From: CAWAND01 sp963797485
GTDB lineage: Bacteria; Chloroflexota; Anaerolineae; Anaerolineales; E44-bin32
DNA: 64,000 nt
Direction: 5' to 3'
NCBI GenBank assembly: GCA_963797485.1
Contig: CAWCPF010000002.1
Coordinates: forward strand, 186,001 to 250,000
Within the stretch, counting starts at the first letter, position 1. The number at the start of each line of letters is the position of its first letter. Positions 8,539 through 17,774 of the stretch are shown in pieces. The notes beneath the pieces were generated by a model, which worked only from the letters and a program-made list of their open reading frames with translations, was not told where the DNA came from and searched no databases. The translations under genes and the position numbers were made by a program.

Positions 8539-9672
8539 TCAATCCAGCCGCTTTCGGAATTGAAGCGCGGCCAGGGTCATCACAACGGCCGCGAAAACGG
8601 TCAAAGCCAGGATCTCAGGCGCCAGGACCCGAGCTCCGACTCCCTTGAGCAGGATCGAGCGAATGATGATCAAGAAGTAGCGCAGTGGAATGACGTACGA
8701 CACCAGCTGCAGCCAGATGGGCATGGCCGCCAGCGGGAAGAGGAACCCGGACAGGAACACGGTTGGCAGCAGCGTAAACCACGAGAGCATCATGGCTTCC
8801 TGCTGGGTCTTGGCGACGGTCGAGATCAGCAGCCCGATCCCCAACGAGCCCACGAGGAACAGGCAGCACAGCGCGATCAGCAGGACCAGGCTGCCCCGGA
8901 TGGGCACGCCAAACCACAGCGTCCCGACGAGCAGGACCTCGCCGGTATCGAACAACGCCAGCAGGGTGTAAGGCACCATCTTGCCCACGATCAACTCCCA
9001 GCTGCGGATGGGCGTGACAATCAACTGCTCGATGGTGCCGCGTTCGCGCTCGCGCACGATGGCCGTCGCCGTGAGCATGGTCGTCAAAAGCTGCAGGATC
9101 ATGCCGATCAGGGCCGGCACCATGAAGACGGCGCTCACCAGGTCGGGGTTGTACCAGACGCGGCTGCGCACCTGGACGGCCGGGTGAAACGCGCTCGCCA
9201 GTCCCTGTCGTTGAAGTGTTTGCAGCGTCAGCTGGGTGCTGAAGGATTGCCCGATAAGTTCGGCGGCCGCCAGGGACGTCGAAGCCACGTTGGGGTCGGA
9301 ACCGTCGAGGACAAAAGCCACGCTGGCGGTCTCGCCCGTGGACACCAAGGCGCCGTATCCGGGCGGGATGATCAGGCCGGCCCGCGCTTGGCCGCCGTCG
9401 ATCAAAGCCTGCAGATCGGACTCCGAATTGACGTCGTAGGTGAGTTTGAAGTAATCGGCGGCCCGATAGGCATCCAGCAGGGCACGCGCTTCGGGGGTTC
9501 GGTCCTGGTCGAACACCACCATGGGGACGTCACGCACGTCGGTCGTGGCCGTGTAACCGAGCAGGAACATCTGGACCACGGGGATGCCGAACGTAATCAT
9601 CAGCGTGCGCGGATCGCGCACGATCTGGATGAACTCTTTGCGAATCAGGGCCAGCAACCGGCTGCCGGGCAT
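8539..9672 (-). CDS. ABC-2 type permease (YhhJ/YbhR-like)
   Basis: 377 residues. It begins LLALIRKEFIQIVRDPRTLMITFGIPVVQ, the standard start of ABC-2 permeases, with one N-terminal helix, a large extracytoplasmic domain (about 45-170) and five C-terminal helices. The motif ERERGTIEQLIVTPIRSWELIVGK is the conserved cytoplasmic loop. Only one permease is present, so the functional transporter would be a homodimer, or a second permease lies elsewhere. The gene follows the TetR regulator by 6 bases. Confidence 0.92.
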   Translation of the reverse strand: MPGSRLLALIRKEFIQIVRDPRTLMITFGIPVVQMFLLGYTATTDVRDVPMVVFDQDRTPEARALLDAYRAADYFKLTYDVNSESDLQALIDGGQARAGLIIPPGYGALVSTGETASVAFVLDGSDPNVASTSLAAAELIGQSFSTQLTLQTLQRQGLASAFHPAVQVRSRVWYNPDLVSAVFMVPALIGMILQLLTTMLTATAIVRERERGTIEQLIVTPIRSWELIVGKMVPYTLLALFDTGEVLLVGTLWFGVPIRGSLVLLIALCCLFLVGSLGIGLLISTVAKTQQEAMMLSWFTLLPTVFLSGFLFPLAAMPIWLQLVSYVIPLRYFLIIIRSILLKGVGARVLAPEILALTVFAAVVMTLAALQFRKRLD

Positions 9673-9678
9673 TAGCGG

Positions 9679-10278
9679 CTACTCCAAGGGCTGAAGCGCG
9701 CCGTGGAGGAAGATGTCACCCAGAGTCTGGAGGTCGGCGGCGTTGGCCTCGAAACCAGGGATATCGCGCAGCAGCGTGGCGGTCATGGCGTAAGCGAAGA
9801 ACAACCCAAAGAAGATGCGGGTAAGCAGTATGGGCGGCACCGGGCGGAGACGGTCGTCGGCAGCCTTGAGGCGGGCAATGAAATCCACCAGCTGCGGAAA
9901 CAAGGTCCGGCCGATAGCCCCGGCGTGGCGCCCCTGGAACTCAATCAACTCGACAAACATGAGACGCAGGTTGTCGAACTGGTCTGCCATGGCGGCCAGC
10001 ATGCGCGACAGCGCTTCCTGGACCAGCGCTTCGGCCGTGTCACCCTGCACGTCCTTGACGGCCTCCACCAGGGCTCGGTGCGGGACGCGTTCGCTGAGGA
10101 GCGCCACGAACAGGGCCTCCTTGCTCTCGAAATGGTTGTAGATCGAACCCGGGGTGATGCCGGCGCGGCTGGCGACCTGCCGCATGGAGGTGCCGTGATA
10201 GCCCTGATCGAGGAACAACGCAAAGGCGGCGTCGAGCAGTCGAACTTCGGTGGGAGGGGCGAGGGTGAGATCAGGCAT
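9679..10278 (-). CDS. TetR-family repressor of the ABC exporter operon
   Basis: 199 residues. The N-terminal HTH reads RLLDAAFALFLDQGYHGTSMRQVASRAGITPGSIYNHFESKEALF, a textbook TetR DNA-binding domain. The C-terminal helical domain would bind an unknown ligand. It is the first gene of the exporter operon, and a palindrome sits 10 bases before its start, so autoregulation and control of the pump are expected. Confidence 0.93.
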   Translation of the reverse strand: MPDLTLAPPTEVRLLDAAFALFLDQGYHGTSMRQVASRAGITPGSIYNHFESKEALFVALLSERVPHRALVEAVKDVQGDTAEALVQEALSRMLAAMADQFDNLRLMFVELIEFQGRHAGAIGRTLFPQLVDFIARLKAADDRLRPVPPILLTRIFFGLFFAYAMTATLLRDIPGFEANAADLQTLGDIFLHGALQPLE

Positions 10279-10287
10279 GATGGTCGC

Positions 10288-10305
10288 TGAACGTACGTTT
10301 GTTCA
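10288..10305. promoter_or_regulatory. Probable TetR operator
   Basis: TGAAC-N8-GTTCA inverted repeat that encloses the perfect palindrome AACGTACGTT. It lies between the -10 box and the repressor start codon, where bound repressor would block transcription. Confidence 0.65.
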
Positions 10306-10311
10306 TCAACC

Positions 10312-10340
10312 ATCTTACAGCCCATGCGTATGAGTGTCAA
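10312..10340 (-). promoter_or_regulatory. Sigma-70 type promoter of the tetR-exporter operon
   Basis: On the minus strand, TTGACA (10340-10335), a 17-base spacer and TAAGAT (10317-10312). The predicted start site falls at the upstream edge of the operator palindrome. This is the best canonical promoter in the window. Confidence 0.8.
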
Positions 10341-10344
10341 GAAT

Positions 10345-10371
10345 CAAAAAGCCCCGGCGCTCACCGGGGCT
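10345..10371 (-). terminator. Rho-independent terminator
   Basis: Stem AGCCCCGG / CCGGGGCT with a six-base loop, followed on the minus strand by TTTTTGATT. It ends the two-gene membrane-protein operon 10391-11067 just before the tetR promoter. Confidence 0.85.
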
Positions 10372-10390
10372 CAGGTAGAGACGAAGCCGG

Positions 10391-10627
10391 TCAGTCTGGG
10401 TCGGGCGACGCCAAATCCGCCACCTGGCGCAGCAGGCCCAGGACCAACAGGCCCAGCCGCAAACCCTCGCCGGTGCTCAGACTCACCTGCCCACCCTGTC
10501 GCTCGGCGCGCTGGGTGATCAGATAGGCGATCCCCAGCCCGGTCACCGCGCCCACCAGGCCGCCCAACAGGAGCACCTGGCTTCGCCCGGTTCCCGTGCG
10601 GATCTCCACGGGTGCTGCCTCGGTCAT
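10391..10627 (-). CDS. Small membrane protein, unknown function
   Basis: 78 residues with one hydrophobic segment (VLLLGGLVGAVTGLGIAYLI, residues about 18-38) and a second weakly hydrophobic stretch near the C-terminus. It overlaps the previous gene by 4 bases (ATGA) and is followed by a terminator. I do not recognise the family. Confidence 0.6.
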   Translation of the reverse strand: MTEAAPVEIRTGTGRSQVLLLGGLVGAVTGLGIAYLITQRAERQGGQVSLSTGEGLRLGLLVLGLLRQVADLASPDPD

Positions 10628-11067
10628 TCTTGCGACCCCTTTCGGCGCGCCGAGCGCGACCGCAAACTACCAACGGCGGCCCCGATGGATTCGCTCATCA
10701 CCAGAGGGGCGGCCGCCGTGTCGGCGCCACGGCGCACGGCCACCTGCATCCGGAACGCCAGGCTCTGCAGCTTCTGGCTGACCGGCGGCACCCGGCGGAT
10801 CAATATCACCAGTCCAGCGCTGGCAGCCACCAACAGGGCCAGCGGGATCAGGCTGAGGGCCAGAATCGGCAGGAGCAGCAGGCTGGTGGCGGCATCCGCC
10901 CAGGCGCTCGCCGTGCCAAGCCCCATTCTCCACAACCCATAGGCTGCGCCCGCAAGGGCGGCGCCCCCAAAGACCAGGGGCAGATAGATTTCGAGCCACA
11001 CCTGCCGCCTAAACGTGGAGCGCGTCACCGGGTTGACTTGCTCGGGTCCGAGCGGGAAATCACTCAT
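10624..11067 (-). CDS. Membrane protein, unknown function
   Basis: 147 residues, with two or three membrane helices (YLPLVFGGAALAGAAYGLW at about 29-47 and LLLLPILALSLIPLALLVAA at about 63-82). The C-terminal part is basic. It is translationally coupled to the small membrane protein downstream. No family recognised; the pair may form one complex. Confidence 0.6.
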   Translation of the reverse strand: MSDFPLGPEQVNPVTRSTFRRQVWLEIYLPLVFGGAALAGAAYGLWRMGLGTASAWADAATSLLLLPILALSLIPLALLVAASAGLVILIRRVPPVSQKLQSLAFRMQVAVRRGADTAAAPLVMSESIGAAVGSLRSRSARRKGSQE

Positions 11068-11145
11068 CGGTCCCTATTCTAGCATGAGCGCGGGCGCGGC
11101 CGGCCCGAAACTTTGGGCCGGCAATTCGGCTACAATCCGGCCACG

Positions 11146-12177
11146 ATGACCACCTGGCGGGGCCGGCTGCTTCTTGGATTGTTGTTGGGCGTGGTGGTCA
11201 TGGCCGCGCTTGCCCTGGCCGGGGATCTGCGCCAGGTGGCCCGGCATCTGGCGGCCTTCCGCTGGGGTTGGACCCCGTGGATCCTTTCGGCGGCGCTCAT
11301 GAGCTACGGTCTGCGCTTCGCCAAGTGGCACTACCTGGTCCGTCAGGTCCAGCCAGGCGGTCTATCCCCGCGAACCGACGCGCGCATCTTCTTCTCCGGC
11401 TTCCCGTTGTCCGTCACGCCGGGCAAACTGGGCGAGGCGGTCAAAGCCGTGTGGCTCAAATCGGCCTGCGGCCTTCCCATCAGCCACGGCCTGACGGTGG
11501 TGGTCGCCGACCGGCTGAGCGACGCCGGCGCCATGCTCGTCCTGGGCACGCTGGGGGTGTTCGCCTTTCCCGGGGCCTGGCCGGCGTTCGCCCTGGTCGC
11601 CGCGGGTCTGGCCGGCATTTGGGTGGCCATAAGATGGCGCAGGCTGGGCGATCGGATGCTCGAGATGAGTGAACGGCTGCCGCTTGGGAGCCGCTGGGCA
11701 CCCGCGGCTCGGCGCTTCCTCGATGCCGCGCACGAGGTCTTCCGGCCCCGGCAGACGATTGTGGCGATCGGCTTGGCCAGCCTGGCCTGGCTGGGCGAGG
11801 GTTTGGCCACCTTTGGCGTGCTCTTGGGGCTGGGTGTTCCTCCGTCACTCAGCACAGCCGCCGTGGCCATCTTCTCGTTTGCCTTCGCCACCATCGTCGG
11901 CGCGCTGTCGGCCCTGCCCGGCGGCCTGGGGGCCACCGAGGCCAGCCTTGCTGGGCTGCTGGGATGGCTGGTGCCCCTGCCCGCCTCCACCGCCGTGGCC
12001 GCCACGCTGCTCCTGCGTCTGGCGACGCTCTGGTTTGCCGTGCTGATCGGATTGGCCACCTGGGCGGCGTCGCCCAAGCTTGTGTTGGCGAGCGCGGATC
12101 AGGCTCAGGCGGAGGACGGCGCCACACATGCGATACCGGCCCCCGCGTCAGCCAATTCGACCGGAGGCGACCGATGA
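11146..12177 (+). CDS. Lysylphosphatidylglycerol synthase-type membrane protein (UPF0104, flippase-like)
   Basis: About 343 residues with roughly eight membrane helices. The pattern includes FFSGFPLSVTPGKLGEAVKAVWL and, near the end, ALSALPGGLGATEASLAGLL, which are the two hallmark motifs of the MprF-type flippase domain (UPF0104/YbhN). These proteins are thought to move lipids or polyprenyl-linked sugars. The start is taken as ATG 11146, because TACAAT at 11131-11136 is a good -10 that would leave almost no leader; an in-frame TTG at 11113 is less likely. It overlaps the PHP gene by 4 bases. Confidence 0.85.
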   Translation: MTTWRGRLLLGLLLGVVVMAALALAGDLRQVARHLAAFRWGWTPWILSAALMSYGLRFAKWHYLVRQVQPGGLSPRTDARIFFSGFPLSVTPGKLGEAVKAVWLKSACGLPISHGLTVVVADRLSDAGAMLVLGTLGVFAFPGAWPAFALVAAGLAGIWVAIRWRRLGDRMLEMSERLPLGSRWAPAARRFLDAAHEVFRPRQTIVAIGLASLAWLGEGLATFGVLLGLGVPPSLSTAAVAIFSFAFATIVGALSALPGGLGATEASLAGLLGWLVPLPASTAVAATLLLRLATLWFAVLIGLATWAASPKLVLASADQAQAEDGATHAIPAPASANSTGGDR

Positions 12178-12867
12178 GCGCCCAGCCCGGCGGCGAGTGG
12201 ACGATCGAGCTGCACTGCCACACGTACTACTCGACCGACAGTCTCGACACGCCGGCGCGGCTGCTCGACGTCTGCCGCCGGCGCGGCCTCGACCGCCTGG
12301 CCATCACCGATCACAACGTCGTCGACGGAGCGCGCGCCGCCGCCGCGCTCGACCCGGAGCGGGTGATCCCCGGCGAGGAAATCATGACCACCCAGGGAGA
12401 GCTGCTGGCTTTCTTCGTCCGCGAGCTGGTGCCGCCCCACCTCACCCCCGAAGCGGCCATTCAACGGCTGCGGGATCAGGGCGCGTTCATCAGTGTGTCC
12501 CATCCGTTCAACTCCGTGCGCAAGGGGGCCTGGCGTTTGGAGGATTTGGAGCGCATCCTGAGCCTGGTGGATGCGCTCGAGGTGTTCAATGCCCGCACGC
12601 TGACGGATGAGCCCAACCGTCAGGCGGCCGAGCTGGCCGCCCGGGCCGGATTGCCCGGCACGAGCGGCTCGGACGCGCATACCTACGCTGAAGTCGGGCG
12701 CGCCGCCATGCGGCTCCCGCCGTTCGAGGATGCCGAGCGGACTGCGCGTGGCGCTGGCCTCGGCGCGCATCGTCCGGCGGCGATCTTCGCCGCTGGTCCA
12801 TCTGGCGTCGCGCTACGCCAGCTTGCGCAAGCGTCTGGGTTGGCGGCCGCCCGCTGAGAAGCAGTGA
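12174..12867 (+). CDS. PHP-domain phosphoesterase (one indel)
   Basis: About 230 residues. Metal-ligand motifs are visible in order: ELHCHTYYSTDS (HxH), AITDHN, a Glu in PGEEI, SVSHPF and GSDAHTYAEVG. This is the PHP superfamily of phosphatases/nucleases, similar to TrpH/RNase AM-like proteins. The frame breaks near 12735, and a shift gives the expected tail GLRVALASARIVRRRSSPL. The ATG overlaps the flippase-like gene's stop (ATGA), which implies a shared transcript. Confidence 0.87.
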
Positions 12868-13058
12868 GAAGGCCGCTCCTGGCTCCTAGCGGTTAGCACC
12901 TGGCTCCTGGCTGTGCACGACCGGCCTCGCCTAAGTCAGGACCATTCTTAGGTTGACGGCCGCGGCAAGCACAGGAATTGGGAGCAGTTGTCGCGCGCAT
13001 AGCACAGTGCCCGGCGCTGAGTGCTGGATGCTAAGCGCTAAGTGCTAGCAGCTAGAGG
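12868..13058. repeat. Degenerate short-repeat intergenic segment
   Basis: Two patches (about 12878-12910 and 13015-13070) are built from imperfect repeats of GGCTCCTAG/GGTTAGCACC and GCTAAGTGCTAG-like units. The second patch runs up to the lysS stop. There is no ORF. The region separates convergent genes. It looks like an expanding low-complexity repeat family rather than a regulatory site. Confidence 0.6.
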
Positions 13059-14588
13059 CTAGTGGCCAGACGCTACGTCCTCATTCCCCGGCTGCCTCAG
13101 GTGAGGAAAGAGAATGACCTCGCGGATCGAAGCCTGGTCGGTCAACAACATCGCCAACCGGTCAAGGCCCATGCCAAATCCGCCGGCGGGCGGCATGCCG
13201 TAGCGCATGGCTCGCAGATAGTCTTCATCCAGCGGTTGGCGATCTTCATCACCGGCGGCGTAGTCGCGCCCCATCTCCAGGAAACGCTGCTCCTGATCCT
13301 CGGGATCATTGAGTTCAGTGAACGCATTACACAGCTCCATGCCCCCGGCAAAGCCCTCGAAGCGCTCGACGGTGGCCGGATCGTCCCCCTTGGACTTGGC
13401 CAGCGGCGAGATGTCGCGCGGATAGTCATAGACGAAAGTGGGCTGGACGAGTTTGGGCTCGACATCGCTCCCCAGCAGGGACTCGATCAGCTTGCCGCGT
13501 GTGGCGCTCTCGGTAGGGTGATGTCCGTGAGCCAGCATGGCCTTCCGCAGGCTGTCGGCATCGGGGTAGGCCTCCAGATCGATGCCTGAATACTCGGCGA
13601 TGGCGTCGTGCAACGCCAGCCGCCGCCAAGGCGGCGTCAGATCCACGGTCTGACCCTGGTAGACCACCTGGACCGAGCCTGCAGCCTGTTCGGCCGCCCG
13701 GGCGATCATGGCCTCCGCCAGTTCCATCACCATGGTGTAGTCCGCATAAGCCCAGTAGAACTCGAGCTGGGTGAACTCGGGGTTGTGCGTGCGGTCGACG
13801 CCCTCGTTTCGGAAATCCCTCCCAATCTCGTAGACCCGTTCCAGGTTGCCGACCAGCAGCCGTTTGAGATAGAGCTCGAACGATATGCGCAGATACAGGT
13901 CCTGGTGAAGCTGGTTGTGATGGGTGACAAAGGGCCGAGCCGCCGCGCCGCCGTAAAGAGGCTGGAGCACCGGGGTCTCGACTTCCAGGAAACCGTGCTC
14001 ATCCAGAAAAGCGCGCAGGGCGCTGACCATGCGCGCCTTAACGACGAATGTCTGGCGGACCTCGGGATTGACCGCCAGGTCGACGTACCGCTGCCTGAAA
14101 CGGGCCTCAGGATCGGTGAAGGCATCGTGCACAACCGCCTCGCCTTCAACATGCTCCACCTTTGGGCTGGGAAGCGGGGAGATCGCCTTGGCCAGCATTG
14201 TGAAATTCTTCACATGCAGGCTGACTTCGCCAGCTTTGGTGCGAAACATGTGGCCGTCCGCCTGCAGGAAGTCGCCCAGGTCGAACGCATCTTTGAAGAG
14301 TTGGACCTTGTCGGCGCCCAGATCGTCCCGCCGCAGATAGAGCTGCAGCTCGCCGGACGGCGTCTTCGATATGGCAGAAAACTATCTTGCCCAGATCGCG
14401 GATCGAGCGGATCCGACCCGCAACGGTGGCCTCGACCTCGCCCCCTCCGGCCCCGATTCGAACGCCGATACCGCTTCGGCAGCCGTGTGGGTGCGCCGGA
14501 CACGAGGCGGATAGGCGCTCATGCCAGCCTGGGCGAGGCGCTCGATCTTTTGGCGCCGAACATCCTCCAGGTCACTCAGCTCGGCCAT
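13059..14588 (-). CDS. lysS: Lysyl-tRNA synthetase, class II (two indels)
   Basis: About 505 residues when two frame breaks are repaired. The N-terminus MAELSDLEDVRRQKIERL begins at 14588. An OB-fold follows (RSIRDLGKIVFCHIEDA, LQLYLRRDDLG). The catalytic domain shows motif 1 and 2 (GFLEVETPVLQPLYGGA, GRDFRNEGVDRTHNPEFTQLE) and motif 3 (GFGMGLDRLAMLLTD). The first break is near 14455 in a run of Gs (one missing), the second near 14355. It charges tRNA-Lys; the window's own tRNA-Lys(UUU) gene is a substrate. Confidence 0.95.
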
Positions 14589-14649
14589 GGGATCGCATCT
14601 CCCTGACTGTCTCTAGCGGGCCGGACCGGCCGGCCCGGGTGAACGTATG

Positions 14650-14683
14650 AAAAAAGCCCCGCGCCGGTGAGTGAGCGCGGGGC
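14650..14683 (-). terminator. Rho-independent terminator of greA
   Basis: Minus-strand stem GCCCCGCGC / GCGCGGGGC followed by six Ts. It lies between greA and lysS, so lysS would need its own promoter or readthrough. Confidence 0.85.
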
Positions 14684-14705
14684 CTCAGACATCCAGCACC
14701 CGGTC

Positions 14706-15173
14706 TCAATTCACCTTGACGATCTTGAAACGCAGCACGCCGGCGGGCGCCTTGACTTCGACATCGTCCCCGGCCTGCTTTTTCAGCAGAGCCTGACCCA
14801 AGGGCAACTCATTCGAGATGAGGCCCTCTTTGGGGCTGGCCTCAGCCGCGCCGACGATCGTGTAGGTTTCTTCTTTGCCACGCCCCTCTTTGACGGTCAC
14901 CGTGCTGCCGATGCGAACACTCCCATCGCCCTTCCCGCTCTCGATGGGCATGGCGCGCGACAGCAGGTCCTCCAACTCGAGAATTCGCCCCTCGACAAAG
15001 GCTTGCTCGTTCTTGGCCGCTTCATATTCAGCGTTCTCGATCAGCTCCCCGCCCTCCATGGCTTCGTGCAGGCGTTTGGCCACCTCAGCCCGGCGAACGG
15101 TGCGCAGATTCTCGAGCTCGTCTTCGAGCTTCTTACGGCCGTCAGATGTCAAATAGACTGTTTGATACCCCAT
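14706..15173 (-). CDS. greA: Transcription elongation factor GreA
   Basis: 155 residues from the ATG at 15173. The N-terminal coiled coil (GRKKLEDELENLRTVRRAEVAKRLHEA) ends in the acidic tip GELIENAEYEAAKNEQAF, which inserts into the RNA polymerase secondary channel to stimulate cleavage of backtracked RNA. The C-terminal FKBP-like domain has the SPKEGLISNELPLGQALLKK motif. A longer frame to 15281 exists but GreA proteins begin at the chosen Met. Confidence 0.96.
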   Translation of the reverse strand: MGYQTVYLTSDGRKKLEDELENLRTVRRAEVAKRLHEAMEGGELIENAEYEAAKNEQAFVEGRILELEDLLSRAMPIESGKGDGSVRIGSTVTVKEGRGKEETYTIVGAAEASPKEGLISNELPLGQALLKKQAGDDVEVKAPAGVLRFKIVKVN

Positions 15174-15387
15174 CGCACTCCCCACGAGCCACACTTGGCG
15201 CTTGGATCCGGGGCGGTCGCCCCGTAAGTTAAAGAAAGCTTGAAGTCTGCTCTCAGCCCAGGCGCAGGTCAACCCGGGCAAGATGATAGCATAACTGCCT
15301 GTGACTGTCCAGTTAACACGCTGGATAAAGACGGATGAGGCATCGAACTGGCTTCGCCACGCCCCTACGGGCGGCGGGAGGCTCGTC

Positions 15388-16081
15388 TCAAGTTGTCGGC
15401 TTCGAGGTCAGACGAACTTCTTGGCGGGCTCGCATCAGCTCTGCGCAGGGGCTGTCAGGCATCGTCCCAAAAACGTGGTCCCACAGGGTGAAGGTCACGC
15501 CAAAGCGCATGAAGCTGCACGGCCCATGATGGCGCAGATGGTGCTTGCGGATGGCAAAAAAGACCCCCGACCGGGCATTCGAATGGTGGATGCTGTAGTG
15601 CAGCAGGTCGTAGGCGAGATAGCCGCCCACCAGGCCGGCGAATACCGGGTAGAACCACACAGGCGCCCCAAGCAGGTTCACGATCAAGCCTTGAAACACG
15701 CCGTAGAAGACCACCGCCATGGGGACGCTCAGAGCGGGCGGCATCACCAGGCGCGTCTTGCACATCGGCTGGGCATGATGGACCCCGTGCATGACGAAGA
15801 ACATCTTCTTGAGCCGCTCGGTCTTGGGATGGTAGTGAAAAATGAAGCGGTGCATGGTGTATTCGACGAAGGTCCACACAAACCATCCGACGAACAGGCC
15901 GATGGGCACCACAAAGTACCAACTCGAGCCGGCGGCGATTGCTGCCCCGCGCGATGAAAAACACCACCACGGGAGTCCACAGGATGGCGACCGCCAGCGG
16001 TGTGATGTGGCTGAAGAATTCCATGAAGTCGGAACGGAAGAGCCGAATGGGCTCGGCGGACCAGGCAGTACGCTCGGCCAT
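15388..16081 (-). CDS. Fatty acid hydroxylase / sterol desaturase family protein (one indel)
   Basis: About 230 residues with several membrane helices and the di-iron His clusters of the family: EYTMHRFIFHYHP, FVMHGVHHAQP and LLHYSIHHSN plus IRKHHLRHH. The N-terminus lies in another frame (MAERTAWSAEPIRLFRSDFMEFF). One extra G in a run near 15950 explains the switch. It is likely a membrane enzyme hydroxylating fatty acyl or isoprenoid lipids. Confidence 0.88.
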
Positions 16082-16146
16082 TTGCTGACCATCTCCAATA
16101 AGACCGGATCACGATTTCCCAATGATACCGGATTGGGGCGTGTAAA

Positions 16147-16924
16147 TCAATCCGGGACTTCACCAGCCTCGGTCGAAGATCCCAACCGCTCCACCGGGCC
16201 GATGAGCGTCTGGCCGCCGTCCAGCCTCAAAACCCGGGCCAACTCCGCCTCGAGTTCGTGCTCAGTGTTCCAGAAAGTGGACACTTGCGACCGGTAGCAT
16301 GCAGCGGCCTGGGCCCAGGACCTCACGTCACGGGCGCTCAACCAAATCAGGCGTTTTTCGCCATCCGGCGGGTCCAAACCCGGCGGGAGGACTCCGCCGC
16401 GAGTTCGAGTACGGAAAGTCTCGGTAGTATGTGATCGGCCGGTGCATGGCTTCAGCGGCTTGGCGCAGCGCGCCGTGGTCCACATGCCCGCCCAATGCCA
16501 TGGGAGCATAAACCTGCGCCCCCTTGGGACAAGCCATCCGCAGATCCACCAAGAGGCGACCGTTGATCGCCGGGTCATCCTGCCGGATCGGCCCAAAGAT
16601 CGCCGCCTCAGTCGGATAGAGCGTATGGCCTGAGACATCCTGCCGGTACAGGGCTTCGGGCCAGGTGAGATGCACCATCCGGATGCCCAGTTTCCGGCCG
16701 GCGGTCCGGTCTTCCTGGCGCCGGCCGGCCACCGGCGTGTCTCCCAAGGCCCAGCGCGCATGCAGGCTGTGGGCAAACTCGGTCAGGGGACCCGGAGGTG
16801 GATCACCGGCGAAGGCCGTGATGACCAGGACTGACTCACCTGCCTGAACCTGGCGATGGATCAAACCGCCGCAAGAATAGACGGCATCGTCCAAATGCGC
16901 CGATAGATACACGTGCGTCGCCAC
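16147..16924 (-). CDS. PIG-L family (LmbE-like) deacetylase (one indel)
   Basis: About 258 residues. The N-terminus THVYLSAHLDDAVYSCGG contains the zinc-binding AHxDD motif, and MALGGHVDHGALRQAAEA supplies the third ligand (HxDH). The frame breaks near 16400, after YYRDFPYSN; the other frame gives LPPGLDPPDGEKRLIWLSARDVRSW and a natural end. Family members remove N-acetyl groups from sugars or related metabolites. The start is a GTG at 16924. Confidence 0.87.
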
Positions 16925-16959
16925 GCCGGCGATTATACGGGGCTCGATGCCCCTTCGAG

Positions 16960-16994
16960 AAAAAGAAAAAGGCCCGGCGCACAACCGCCGGGCC
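16960..16994 (-). terminator. Rho-independent terminator of hsp20
   Basis: Stem GGCCCGGC / GCCGGGCC followed on the minus strand by TTTTTCTTTTT. It separates hsp20 from the PIG-L gene. Confidence 0.85.
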
Positions 16995-17012
16995 CGGGCC
17001 AGAGCGAGTGGT

Positions 17013-17474
17013 TTAGTTCTTGGACTTGACTGTGATCTGCCGAGGCTTGGCCTCTTCGGCCTTGGGGATGGTCAGGGTCACGATGCCATTTTCGATGTCG
17101 GCTTCGGCCTTGCCCGCGTCCACCATGGACGGCAGGGTCAAAGAGCGCGAGAAGCGGCTGTAGCGGCGCTCCCGGATTTGGTACTGCTTGCCGTTGCTTT
17201 CGGGTTCCTCGTGCTCATGCTTGACATCGCCCCGAATGGTGAGCGTGTCGCCGGTGACAGAGATATCCAGATCCTCGGGCTTCACACCTGGCAGGGACGC
17301 CTTGATCACGATGGCGTCTTCGGTTTGGTAGACGTCAACCGGAGCCAAACCTTCATACTCACCCAGGCTTCCGCCGGTCAGACCACTGTACACGCTTTCA
17401 TCGAACGCACGGTCGAGCATTTCATGCACACGGCGCACATCACGGAACGGGTACCAACGAGTCAAACTGGTCAT
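17013..17474 (-). CDS. Small heat-shock protein Hsp20
   Basis: 153 residues. The alpha-crystallin domain spans about residues 42-140 (PVDVYQTEDAIVIKASLPGVKPEDLDISVTGDTLTI, then ENGIVTLTIPKAEEAKPRQI). The start at 17474 is set by a strong AGGAGG 8 bases upstream; the longer frame begins inside the leader. A plausible -10 (TATAAC) lies in the leader. ATP-independent chaperone, monocistronic and terminated. Confidence 0.94.
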   Translation of the reverse strand: MTSLTRWYPFRDVRRVHEMLDRAFDESVYSGLTGGSLGEYEGLAPVDVYQTEDAIVIKASLPGVKPEDLDISVTGDTLTIRGDVKHEHEEPESNGKQYQIRERRYSRFSRSLTLPSMVDAGKAEADIENGIVTLTIPKAEEAKPRQITVKSKN

Positions 17475-17774
17475 AGCTATGCCTCCTGCGGCACTCATAC
17501 GATGGGTCGAGATGCCTTAGTTATAGGCGCTGTGCATCAGAGGAAGGTTGACCGCACATCAGACTTCCGTTAACGCACCCCGGCGCATGCGTGTCTGGCA
17601 GTCTGGCTCCAAGTGGCTTACAATTCGCCTCCACAATCGGGCCCCCAAACCACTCCCCACCCCGCCCTTCACTCCCAACGGCACCCGGTCCCTGACCCGT
17701 GTTTTCCTGAACGCGATGTCAAGGCATCGGCGCTGTCCAAGTTGTCGTGTCGGTCCTTCCGGATGAGGCGCAGG

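Noticed and set aside
14201..14217. ATTGTGAAATTCTTCAC in lysS as a Rex site
   Set aside because: Imperfect match (ends CACATG) inside conserved coding sequence (VKNFTMLA).
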